Positions 19,271-28,195 of a DNA stretch of 28,195 nucleotides are shown one piece after another. Made by a program: the position numbers and the translations under genes. Source of the DNA: Silene noctiflora. Taxonomy: Eukaryota; Streptophyta; Magnoliopsida; Caryophyllales; Caryophyllaceae. The notes beneath the pieces were generated by a model, which was not told the origin of the DNA, ran no database searches, and saw nothing but the letters and a program-made list of their open reading frames with translations. How positions within the stretch are numbered: position 1 is the stretch's first letter; each line of letters begins with the position of its first letter. Location: the NCBI GenBank assembly GCA_009801015.1, contig VHZZ01000751.1, positions 114,086 through 142,280 of the forward strand, in the 5' to 3' direction.

Positions 19271-22200
19271 CTAATCCAAACTCTCCTGTATCTGCCCATC
19301 TGTAAAAAAAGCGAAAATGATGAAAATTGTGCAAGAAACAATTTCAAGCAGCATAGAAAGGGAAAGATGCTCGCTCACCAGCTAGAGTGACTCCCAAGTT
19401 TGCCTGTGCATCAGCATCTGAGTTAAGTCCCTGCATGATTCCAGACAGCAAGCAAATCAATTCGAGCTTCTTAAATGTCAGAAATTTTGCAGGTTAATGG
19501 CTTAACACCGACGAGTAACCAGTTACTAACAAATAAAAAAGACTCCAGGCAAGGAATTCTACATTTTACAACTGATGAGCTTTTGCATACCACAGTGCCA
19601 ATCAATCTTCTCGTTACACGCGGCAAACTGACCAACAGGAACCCTAAAAGACCCAAGCCTGAACGGACCTGATCATAAATGACTAACAAAACGAGAATCT
19701 TAACAGCCACCAGCCGAAAAATGAGCAGGTGAACCGAACATTTTAACCATGGACGAATAACGCCAACATGACCACCAACATTTTATGAGTGTTTGCAAGG
19801 CCTACTTCTCGCTTCTCGGAGACTTGGACTATCTTGTACTCCGTAGATAGAAGACAATTAGCTCAAACCCTGAAACAGTAGTCTTCCACATAGCACCTAG
19901 CCAAATTGACCTGAGCACCTGACCCAAACCCTAAAAAAGGACCTCTAAAGGAGTATTTCACAACTTTTCAATTTCTAGACAAGACGACAAACCAATGCAT
20001 ATGTTATAGGATAAAGCATTACTACATCTGTTAAAATAGATCATAGTAGCATACACACCCTTAAAACATGACTGATCTTAAAAGAAGTGAATTTCTTCTT
20101 CAGTTTTGTTGCTTCTGCAAGCAAGTCGGCCATGTTCTGATTCTTGGCCTTCCATAAACCCTGAAGCTGTTTTCCAAAGATAAAAAGTCAAGCTGATAAA
20201 AAGTTCAACTAAAAACGACTTGCAAATACACAGAAACATGGAATTTGCATGAACAATTTACGGTTCTTAGAGGAGCCAAGCTTGTTCTAAGTACACTTGC
20301 TTGTTTCCAAGGAGCCATAGAAGTGCTTATAGCTTAGCATGACAAGTATGTATGGACTGATGACCATAAAAAGCTCATATACGCTCACAACAAGAGCTAA
20401 AATTTAACAAAATGGTGAAAGAACAACAGCCATTTGTTCCACAGCTCATACTCACGGGGTTTAATAATGGCCATATACGAATTTTATTATCGTTGGGAAA
20501 ACAAAATCGGTTCTTTTCGAGATAGCAATCCTTATTTCAGGCATTGATCTGGACACTTCATGAAAAGAACTGATATGACTTCAAGACATTTATGCAGTTT
20601 TGAGTCCTTTCAAGCATCACAAAATGCAACTTCACTTGAAAAATTAGAAAGAAGGAAAACACTGATCAATGAGCGATGCAATTGAAAAAGACGGAAGAGT
20701 GAACCTGCATGCAGACAAGTTTGCTATCACCCTTTGCTTGAATACTTGTATAACCCATCTCAAGAGCTCTCTTTAAACCCAAAATGACAGCGTGATATTC
20801 AGCAACATTGTTGGTAGCTGTTCCTAAGCCTTGACGTATTTTACAAATCTACACAAGTATCTTTTGTGAGAAATTAAAGAAACTAAAAAAATATGGTGCA
20901 TAAGAGAGCTAAAGTAGTAAATTATAGGAAGTAACTCCATACCACAGTTCCATCGAGAGTTCGAAGCACAGCTCCAGCACCAGCTGGTCCGGGATTTCCT
21001 TTTGAAGCACCATCAAACTCAAGAAGACATGTTTGCTGCACAGCACAAGAGGTTAAATGATCAAGATCTCAAAGCGAAATTTTTAATCAGGTATTCATAT
21101 TGCTAACAAAAAGTTCCTATAACTTATTGACTGATAAGTGATAAGTGATAACAACTTACACTATCGCAAGATACCTTATCTAGCTTTGGGAGCTTGTTTG
21201 ATGGAACACACTCAATATCCTGCACAGTAGCCAAGACAAAGATAAGAAAAGAGAGAGCACTACAACGGATCAATAGTCCTGAAAGACCAGAAACGAAATA
21301 GCAACCCCATTTCTCTGGAATTATTCTATTTACTTCTTGGCAAGAAATATTAGGAGAGCATGTTGGTAAGCAATTGTTACGAGGAGGGGTAGGTCAACTT
21401 CAGTCATCATGATAAAATTTCAGGTTGTCTGAGTAAAATAAAAGCTTAGTAAATATAAATATTTATGTTTGGACCTTTCTTCTATTGGGTCTGTCCTAGA
21501 CTCCTAGTCTCTGATCACCTATGCTATAGGACAGTCCTGTAGGCTCTAGGGACTTTCTTGATCATAAGTTCATAACTGTTCGGCATTTCGGCTATAGTAA
21601 AGTAGTAAACTAACCGAGTTTCCTGAACCAATCGCATTAAGAGGCCTCTTTTCTGGAATATTCAAGCTGGACGTTTCACCAGTGGAAACAGCTGGCTCCT
21701 GGGACGACAGTTAAAAACCTTTAATTTACAATATGAGGAAGGTATCTGCCAGGCGCACACATACAGATATTAAAATACTACTTTCAACTCGTAAATATTG
21801 TCCCCATTTGACTTTGTCTGTCACCAGCCATCAATTTTGCCAATCACTTGATCTGTGTAAGACCGCTATCACGCCGTACGACGATCTAATTTGAGATTTT
21901 GTGGTGACCAATAATATCTATCCAAATGTTATGTAAAAATAGAATGTAAAATTTGCCACTTTTTATTTATCGAAAGAACTATTTTCCGATCACCATTTTC
22001 AAAGGTTGTAGATAATGTATATTGTCACAAATATTGTTTACAATATAAATGGAGACAATATAAATGCAACTGGGGGGTACCAAAGAACTAATGCATTCAA
22101 TTGATCTACATGCATCCCTAACTTGGCACCCCCTTGTAGGATCCCATAGAATCAAGAGCTTAAAACGAAAAAATAGTAGACAACAAACTAACTTTACCTG

Positions 22201-24346
22201 GAAAGGGCAGGGGACAAGCGAGCCAAAAAGTTCATCGTTAAGATCGGAAGCTTTGATGGTATAGAGAGCATTCTGAAGCCCGCGCGAGACAAGATGCTCC
22301 TCAGCCTCACTAGGTAAGGAATATCCTTTGTATACACTGACAGGAGGGTCACATATCTGCACAATTAGAAAAATAAGCATGGACAATAAATTAAATTTTG
22401 GAACGAACAAAATGAAATAAAACTAAAGGACAATCAAATGAATTAGCGTAAGTTCTACATCTTCAAATCAATAAGGAGATTACGAACAAAGCAGCTTTGA
22501 ACAAGGATGTTGAGCGAAGTTATATGCTTGAGTCCTAGAGAAATTGAAAACTATTTCAAATAGAAGGCATATATGCAAACCAGACAATGCATGTTGACCT
22601 ATAAAGTACTATACCAATATAAAGACCAGTTATGACAATACCTAGCACATCTACCATTTTAATATGTTTCAAGAAAGAAAGGCCCCCTTTGTAATTTATC
22701 CTCTACTGCGTGGTAGCCTTGTAGGAGGTACTCTACTAGGGTGTGTTTGGATTGAGGGATTTGGAGGGAAAGGAAAGGGAGGGGGAATAGGGAATTTAAA
22801 ATCCTTGTCTGGATAGCAAATAAGGATGGAGGGAAATGGAGGTGGAGAGATTTGGAGGGATTCATTTTCTCTCCTCCAAGGCAAATCAAAATCTCTCCAC
22901 AATAGGATAGATTTGGAGGGAAATTGTATCCAAAACACCCACACCCCATTCCCCCTCCCCTTCCCTTCTCTCCCTTTCCCTTCCCTCCTTCCCCCTCCCC
23001 TCCCTTTCCCTCCACTTTTGCTATCCAAAAACACCCTATATGTTTGGAGTTAGATAACATGGCATTAAAATGCAACATTTCGTAAACCAACATACTATAG
23101 AGATCATCAGTTCCAATTGCAAAACAACCCACCAAAAACAATAAAGCTAAACTACAAACAGTCGTGGTACGTATAAGAACATCGTTCAACATCACTTGCA
23201 AGTTTTGGCAACTAATGTGCCCACTGATTGATACTCCTTCATGTAAGAAGTATTTTATGGGGCTCTTAAACTAAATTTCATAAATGCCATCTACACTGAA
23301 GGACAAGATTTTCTAACCACTAACCGCAACTAACGAAACCGTTCGACTCAAAGCTTATCTGCCAAATGGGATTCACATTCACAACACCGCTACTCACGAA
23401 ACCATTCGACTCAAATCTTAATTGCCAAATCCCAAAATGATCTGATCATAATACTTTTTCCCACATTGATCATATAGACAAAACTTCAAAACTAAACATA
23501 TGTATGCTCACTAAAGTAACAATATACGAAATACATTGGACCCATTAGTGCTCAAAATTCACTCCATGATCAAGCCAATATCAAAGTTATTATCTTTTTT
23601 ACTCTATACCTTCAATCTGCTAGCCTAGTGTCAATTGCATCAAAACAACAACAACAACAACAACAACAAAGTCTTAATCCCAAAATGATTTGGGGTCGGC
23701 CAACATGAATCATCCTTTGGAATTCATTATACTTTTTCCTACATTGATCATATACACAAAACTTCAATATTAAACAAATATATGCTCAAACAACAACAAC
23801 AAAACGCCTTAATCCCAAAATGATTTGGGGTCGGCGGAGATGAATCATCCTTTGAAACCGTCCGGGCGTCGATGACATTTCAATATACTATTGTCCTGCA
23901 TTGATCACATAAGCACAACATCCACAACAAACAAATGTATGCTCATTAAATTAACACTAAAATATGAAGTAAATAAGAACAATCACCGAGGAGCTAACTT
24001 GAGCTTGACAATCACTCAAACTCTTATAAACTCCAACAATATCCCCCTTTCTCACAACAAAAAACGCATCCTTTTCATCCTCCATTACCGTTTTCGCTGT
24101 CGATTTTCGCTTACGAGTCGAAACCTTTTTAGTAGAATAATCAGAACACTGAATTAACCCAAACCTTGACAATGCAGATGAACCCAAATTACTGGACTTG
24201 ATACTACCTGGGTATTTAATTAAACTACTTTTACATGACAAATTTGAACAAATACCATTAATTGGAGAACTACCCACTATAGAACGAGCTGATTTCAGTA
24301 GAACTGATGATGAGAATGAGGATATTTGGGAGAACAATGAGTTCAT
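19271..24346 (-). CDS. RNH1: RNase H1 with viroplasmin-type hybrid-binding domain (nine exons, 360 aa)
   Basis: It cleaves the RNA strand of RNA:DNA hybrids (R-loops). Exons in transcript order: 24346-23987, 22356-22198, 21698-21615, 21219-21160, 21035-20943, 20848-20705, 20160-20059, 19430-19379, 19299-19271. Introns are GT-AG and phase 0, except the last, which splits the Asp codon before GQIQESLD. Residues 1-75 are Ser-rich and end in SRFGLIQCSDYSTKK, like an organelle-targeting peptide. The hybrid-binding domain (about 94-150) reads FFVVRKGDIVGVYKSLSDC, then VSVYKGYSLPSEAEEHL. The RNase H fold (about 222-345) carries the four acidic residues: D229 (LEFDGASKGNPG), E269 (NNVAEYHA), D293 (KGDSKLVC) and D341 (NSDADAQAN). 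Length is close to Arabidopsis RNH1 proteins (about 350 aa). Plastid or mitochondrial destination cannot be settled by eye. Exon 4 could stop 15 nt earlier at a weaker donor. Confidence 0.9.
22737..23038. mobile_element. GGAGGG-rich TIR element, 302 bp
   Basis: 'tagggtgtgtttggat' at the left pairs with 'atccaaaaacacccta' at the right. The left half is G/A-rich (ggatttggagggaaagg) and the right half is its C/T-rich complement (ctccctttccctcc), so the whole can fold. Termini resemble Tourist/PIF-Harbinger ends (GGGTGTGTTTGG), but the flanks cta and tat do not match as a 3-bp duplication. Class tentative. Confidence 0.6.
23337..23946 (-). repeat. Local amplification with SINE/RTE-type tails
   Basis: A unit of about 60 bp (tttttcctacattgatcata to tatgctca) occurs at about 23451-23511, 23729-23788 and 23884-23945. 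Between units lie two blocks, near 23643-23717 and 23788-23868, of (aac)n then cttaatcccaaaatgattt then ggggtcgg. In reverse complement these are the (TTG)n-tailed 3' ends of Au-type SINEs and RTE LINEs. A further pair, 'ccgttcgactcaaagctta' and 'ccattcgactcaaatctta', lies at about 23340 and 23402. Confidence 0.55.
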
Positions 24347-25640
24347 TAGTTTATAAACAAAATTGGGATGAAAAATTGGATAAACCCTAAAAATGTGTAC
24401 TATTGATTGAATTTTGGTGGAGGAATGTGATTGGAGGATGAAATTAGAGAAGGGTTTTGCATTATTTTGATGGATTGATGGAAATAAGGAAATTTGATTT
24501 GAATTTAATTAGGGAAATTGAAATGGGTTTTGGATTTTTGGGTTAGGGTTTTGTGGACATAAGAAAGAGGCTAGTTTGGGGTTTTAGATTGGGAGTTAAG
24601 ACGTGACATGGTGCAACCAGGACCCATTAGACTCCGGCGGTCCGGCCAATGATTTTTGGCTTGGATAGAGAACTTTGTTCGATTGCTATAATTAAACTAT
24701 TAAACGTTAACAAAAAGAAAAAATTCAAATAATACGACTTAACCAATCAAATGAGGGAGGAAGAGAGTTTAAAGTAGAGATGTTGGGTTGAATTCGGGCA
24801 AGTATTCTCGAGTCTTACCATCATGGCCTAAAACCAACCCATAGAGGGAGCAATCTAGATTGGCTTAGCTTAGGCTTAACCCTTAGTGGCATACGGGGCT
24901 GGTATGGGCTGGTGAATTGATCTTTTCAGGGTTTTTTTCAAGCGGGATTTGTCTGGTTTAATTAGGAATCTTGGGTCCCGAATCCGCCTAAGTGTGAGGT
25001 TGTGTTGATCGGGGGACAGTAGTGTCATGTTTTAGCTGAATTAGACATCAGGTTAGGTTAGGCGGATCTGTTTATATATGGCTGGTTGGTCGAATTCGAG
25101 CCAGTAGAGTAGGGTCTATCTTACTCCCTTAGCCTTGAACTCTCGTAGAGAAGGCAAGTATAGCCGTTCTAGCTCAGTTTCAACCTCGAAGTGGCTCGCG
25201 GGGGTTGGTTGGGCAGGCTAGTTTAGAAACCTTGGCCCCTAAGTCGACCCAAGTGTGAGATCAAGCTGGTACGTGGGGGAGGGAGTGGGTCTCTTAGGCC
25301 AGGTTTTAGGTAACTTAAGCGGCGAGTCATGCCTTGTGAATCTGTTTACGTGCAACATATATTAAAGGAGGTTCGTTGAACTATATTATCAACAACGATA
25401 ATAGGTGAAATGATTATTTGATTTATGTGATCTACTCTTTTATCTTCTTTTTTCAACGTCGTTATTTGGCTAGAATGATTACTTATTTACTTGATACATA
25501 AAACCCATATTAGACTAATCGATAAACCTACAAAGATCTTTTTGTACATAGTCAAAAGCTCATGACCGGATAACGCTAACCTAATCTAGTCTAGTTATTA
25601 AATAATAGATGACTATTAGTCCATTATTAGAGTTTAATAA
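24347..25640. repeat. Gene-free region with a diverged duplication
   Basis: The first 250 bp are the presumed RNase H1 leader and promoter; no TATA box stands out. From about 24930 to 25355 two stretches look like diverged copies about 260 bp apart: 'cctaagtgtgaggt' (near 24987) and 'ccaagtgtgagatc' (near 25249), each followed by 'tcgggggaca' or 'gtgggggagg' and later by an aggttaggta/aggttttagg-like block. It is GC-richer than its surroundings. No reading frame, terminal repeat or known family was recognised. Confidence 0.35.
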
Positions 25641-25649
25641 CAACACTAA

Positions 25650-25850
25650 TGTGCTACAACAACTCTCCCATGTGACGGGCATATCCGTTATAAACTTGCG
25701 ACAGTACTATCTATGTGGGTAGATAAGACAAAACAGATTGTTACTTCCTAGACACTCTGCTTTTATCCTATCTACCCATACAAATAGTACTTAACCCGTT
25801 GCAACGGATATGCTCGTCATAAATGAGAAGCTGTGAATGTGCTATTAATA
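25650..25850. mobile_element. Foldback element (gacgg family)
   Basis: 'gacgggcatatccgttataa' with 'acagtactatctatgtgggt' on the left pairs with 'acccatacaaatagtactta' and 'caacggatatgctcgtc' on the right. The tail 'gtcataaatgagaagctgtg' is a diverged form of the family end. The flanks share 'taataacaacactaat' and 'taataacaccactaat' (near 25636 and 25845), perhaps an extended duplication or more terminal sequence. Confidence 0.55.
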
Positions 25851-25917
25851 ACACCACTAATATAAAAGATATTAATGATAATATTGTAATACAAGAATAT
25901 GAATAACAAAGCGTCAT

Positions 25918-26085
25918 AATCTGAAGATGAATAGTATTAGTGTCCTCTCATAATAAGACAAGTGAGAGGGCAAGTAGAGGAGAAGTGGAGCACCCATGAA
26001 TAGTGTCACTTGTATATTATGAGAAAAACACTGTTCGTCTTCAACTTGTGACGGATAGTGCTCGTCTTAAATGAGAATTTGTATA
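25918..26085. mobile_element. Foldback element (gacgg family)
   Basis: 'ctgaagatgaatagtattag' and 'ctctcataataagacaagtg' on the left pair with 'cacttgtatattatgaga' and 'cactgttcgtcttcaac' on the right. It ends cgtcttaaatgagaatttgt, nearly the same as the 8190-8277 element. Confidence 0.55.
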
Positions 26086-26092
26086 CGAATAA

Positions 26093-26507
26093 ATAGTAGG
26101 GAGGGACCATTGTAGTTGGAATTATACAAGCATGAAATGGTCAATCTATTGAACCAACACAACTTTTTATAATATATACAGTTACCACTAGTGAACACTG
26201 AAAAGGTGCAAGAGGAGCGTCCTGCGTTTGGCTCTTGTGTCTTAAAAGCTGCCTTCCTGAATTCCGCCAACCCCTATTTTACCGGAAATCTAAAGGACCC
26301 TATGGCCTATCCCCCCATCTTCCTTATTCTTTGTACTTTACTCTCTTACCAAAATAGTATAACCAAACCATCTAATATCATGTTCAAAAGGTGATCGTGG
26401 ATTTCACTTTCAATCTCGTCAGCATCAAAATTGCTGGTATAGCTCTTTATAAAACATAAAGGTTCTTAGAATCGGGATTTCTCAAAAGCATTTGCTTGCT
26501 AAATGCA
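26093..26507. other. Gene-free stretch
   Basis: No repeat, RNA gene or exon was recognised. Short open frames on both strands (26067-26394) overlap each other and carry no recognisable motif. Confidence 0.4.
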
Positions 26508-27193
26508 CTAGTATAGCTTTCGTGCAAATACACGGTATCTTAGATACGGATATTAGAGAATCCTCTATATACTAAAAAATTAACAAATTTCTGAATTCTC
26601 CCGCTCAAATTTCCCGCCTAAGTGATATTTTACTTGACAATATTTATTTTCTAATTAATTAGTCTTCATTATCTATATTTACTATTGAACAATATTTATC
26701 TCCTAATTAATTTTGTAACATAAATCATGGTTTAACATCTATCATGATTTAACTTTTACATAAATAAGGCTAATAAAATATTTCCTTGGGATTATATATG
26801 CAAATTTTTATTTTTTTTTAAAATGGAGATAAACTGCATTAAATTAATTATTTGTCAAATTCTCTAATATTTGTATCTAAAATACCGTGCAATTGCACAG
26901 GAGCTATACTAGTTTGACAATTAATTAAACTAATACAGTTAATCTCCATTTTGGAAAGGGTAGAAAATTTGCATATATAATTTTAAGAAGATATTTTATT
27001 AGCCTTATTTGTGTAAAAGTTAAACAATGACCGATGTTATAAAACAAATTAGGAGATAAATATTTTTTAATAGTAAAAATAGAAGTGTACAATAACTAAT
27101 TAGGAAATAAATATTGTCTATTATAATATTACTTAAGCGATAAATTTAAGCGGGAGAATTTAGAGATGTGTTAATCTTTTAGTATATAGGAGA
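26508..27193 (-). mobile_element. Helitron B, 334 bp, split by another Helitron
   Basis: On the minus strand it starts TCTCCTATATACT (27193 downwards, after A), runs to 26913, is interrupted by 26561-26912, and resumes at 26560 to end at 26508 with a hairpin region and CTAG followed by T. Removing the insert joins gagaa to tttgacaa, which matches the uninterrupted sequence of the inserted copy (tttgtcaaattctctaat in reverse orientation). Both ends sit in A|T contexts. It has no coding capacity. Confidence 0.75.
26561..26912 (+). mobile_element. Helitron A, 352 bp, inserted in Helitron B
   Basis: It starts TCCTCTATATACT after A (26560). It ends with the palindrome gtgcaattgcac (26887-26898) and then CTAG (26909-26912), followed by T (26913). 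It is an inverted relative of the host element over its full length. Its insertion between A and T with no target duplication is what Helitrons do. It is non-autonomous. Confidence 0.75.
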
Positions 27194-27312
27194 TGCTGAA
27201 TTCGAGTACCATTTGTTATTGAAATTTAGTTTTCTAATATTTGGACCGTAAATCTGGCTTTCAGAATCTGACTTGTCAAATTCATTTGACGATCTTAAAT
27301 ATGACAACCGTA

Positions 27313-27440
27313 AAGGTTTTAGTCTAGTGGTTGGGATGATGATTCTTGGAATAATAGGTTTGTAGTTCGAATGGGTTGGGGGTCAATAAGATCCCTCTTT
27401 CAGCTAATTATTTAAGTGTCGATAATAATTACCACGTAAA
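27313..27440 (+). mobile_element. SINE-like tRNA-derived element
   Basis: 'ttagtctagtggttgggatg' (from about 27319) fits box A and 'gtagttcgaatggg' (about 27362-27375) fits box B, at tRNA spacing. The rest does not close into a cloverleaf, so this is a SINE head rather than a tRNA gene. The 3' end is undefined. Confidence 0.45.
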
Positions 27441-27489
27441 ATAAACATAAATTATGCTTAATCACAATCACGTATACGAGTAAACTCCA

Positions 27490-28039
27490 TCTCCCTATCC
27501 CCCTTACCACTAAGAGAATAAAAATTCTCTTAGTTTTCTCTCCAAAAGGCATCTAGCTAAATAAGGTAATAAGTAAAACTTTATTTCATTACATTATTAT
27601 ATTTTCAATGAATATATTCTTATAATTAAACTCTAATCATTTAATTAAATTCATAATTATGATTTTTTCATTAAAATAAATTAAAATTGGTTTTAAACTA
27701 TAAACCACAAGTTGCTAATTTTTTGAATAATGCAATAATACTCCGTATATTACTATAGATGTTGCTAAATTTTTGAATAATGCAATAATATATTACTGTA
27801 GATAATAATTTGACACATATTTAGTATTTATTATTAGTTTCGTGACAAAAAAATTCATTTAAAAAAAAAAAAAATCACACCTTAACTTAATTCTCTTTAA
27901 TTAGTTTTCCATTTCAAATTTTTTGTTTCATATTAAAATACAAAAGAGATAAATATTAAATATTTATGGTGTGCACATTTAATACACTAAAAAAAATAAA
28001 ATTTCTATATACCGCGCAATGGCGCGGAATTTGTACTAA
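27490..28039 (+). mobile_element. Non-autonomous Helitron, about 550 bp
   Basis: The 3' end is a hairpin (ccgcgc 28012-28017, loop aatg, gcgcgg 28022-28027) followed by CTAA (28036-28039) and T. The inside resembles the Helitron at 6926-7515 in order and wording (agagaata, ctccaaaaggcatc, tttatttcatta, tagtttcgtgaca). The 5' end is placed at a TC after A near 27490 but is uncertain. Confidence 0.6.
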
Positions 28040-28057
28040 TTATTTATGATTGCAACA

Positions 28058-28195
28058 TCTATACTATCTATACTATATAATTAAATGGAAAGACTAAAAT
28101 ATTTAATTTAATTCCACCATGGCATTAACATTCAATTTAATTCCACTTGGCATTTTCATATCCTAATAATTTCTATTCATTTTTATTGATTATTT
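28058..28195 (+). mobile_element. Helitron 5' end, cut by the window edge
   Basis: 'a|tctatactatctatactat' and the following aattaaatgg match the usual plant Helitron 5' end (TCTATACTATATTA-like). The start could be 28058 or 28067, since the motif is repeated. The 3' end lies outside the window, about 20 bp after another Helitron ends. Confidence 0.5.

Larger units (their letters stand above)
22358..23986 (-). other. RNase H1 intron 1 (about 1.6 kb), repeat-rich
   Basis: It holds a 302-bp GGAGGG-rich TIR element (22737-23038), two AAC-repeat SINE/LINE tails and three copies of a unit of about 60 bp. Long open frames over the GGAGGG element (22659-23201 on the minus strand) come from its skewed composition and are not genes. 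Confidence 0.7.

Noticed and set aside
22659-23201. Long frames on both strands over the GGAGGG element, including a 180-codon one
   Set aside because: Skewed purine/pyrimidine composition avoids stops; the frames lie in an intron of RNase H1 and contain no recognisable domain.
27313-27380. Possible tRNA gene
   Set aside because: Box A and B are present but no acceptor stem or full cloverleaf could be formed, so it was kept only as SINE-like.

Overview
This is nuclear DNA from a flowering plant. Four spliced genes with GT-AG introns encode plant-specific or plastid-linked proteins, and the space between and inside them is packed with small plant transposons (Stowaway, Tourist-like, hAT-type and MULE-type MITEs, short Helitrons, SINE-like fragments). 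The repeat styles (short foldbacks ending in a shared 'gtcttaaatgagaatttgtg' block, 'gagacggtctctca' palindromes, 'cgggtc'-rich MITEs) and a UGT74-type glucosyltransferase suggest Caryophyllales, perhaps Caryophyllaceae. That placement is inference, not proof.

Layout. Positions 1-4650 hold no recognisable gene: a 97-bp tandem duplication, a Helitron 3' end (716-742), a reverse copy of a cgggtc-rich hAT-type MITE (about 1230-1684), a TIR element (1699-2090), a Tourist-like MITE (2707-2907), a Stowaway MITE (3101-3296) and SINE-like fragments. Gene 1 (+, 4774-9729) is a two-exon UGT74-family UDP-glycosyltransferase of 475 aa. Its single intron is 3,528 bp long because at least five mobile elements sit in it. 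Positions 9730-11248 hold short repeats and an intact hAT-type MITE (10679-11062) with a perfect 8-bp target duplication. Gene 2 (-, 16673-11249) is a seven-exon DEAD-box RNA helicase of 579 aa matching RH22. Gene 3 (+, 17745-18633) is a three-exon, 172-aa PRIN2-like protein. Gene 4 (-, 24346-19271) is a nine-exon, 360-aa RNase H1 with an N-terminal viroplasmin-type hybrid-binding domain. Positions 24347-28195 are gene-free and TE-rich, including a Helitron inserted inside another Helitron of the same family in opposite orientation (26508-27193).

How the genes relate. The glucosyltransferase belongs to specialised metabolism or hormone conjugation. The other three form a compact block: RH22 and PRIN2 are divergent, and PRIN2 and RNase H1 are convergent. 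From Arabidopsis, RH22 acts in plastid 50S ribosome assembly and PRIN2 in plastid-encoded RNA polymerase activity, while some plant RNase H1 paralogues act on organellar R-loops. All three proteins here start with a Ser/Thr/basic-rich, transit-peptide-like segment. Whether the clustering matters is unknown.

All exon boundaries were read by eye from GT/AG signals, reading-frame continuity and remembered family sequences; no alignments or transcripts were available.
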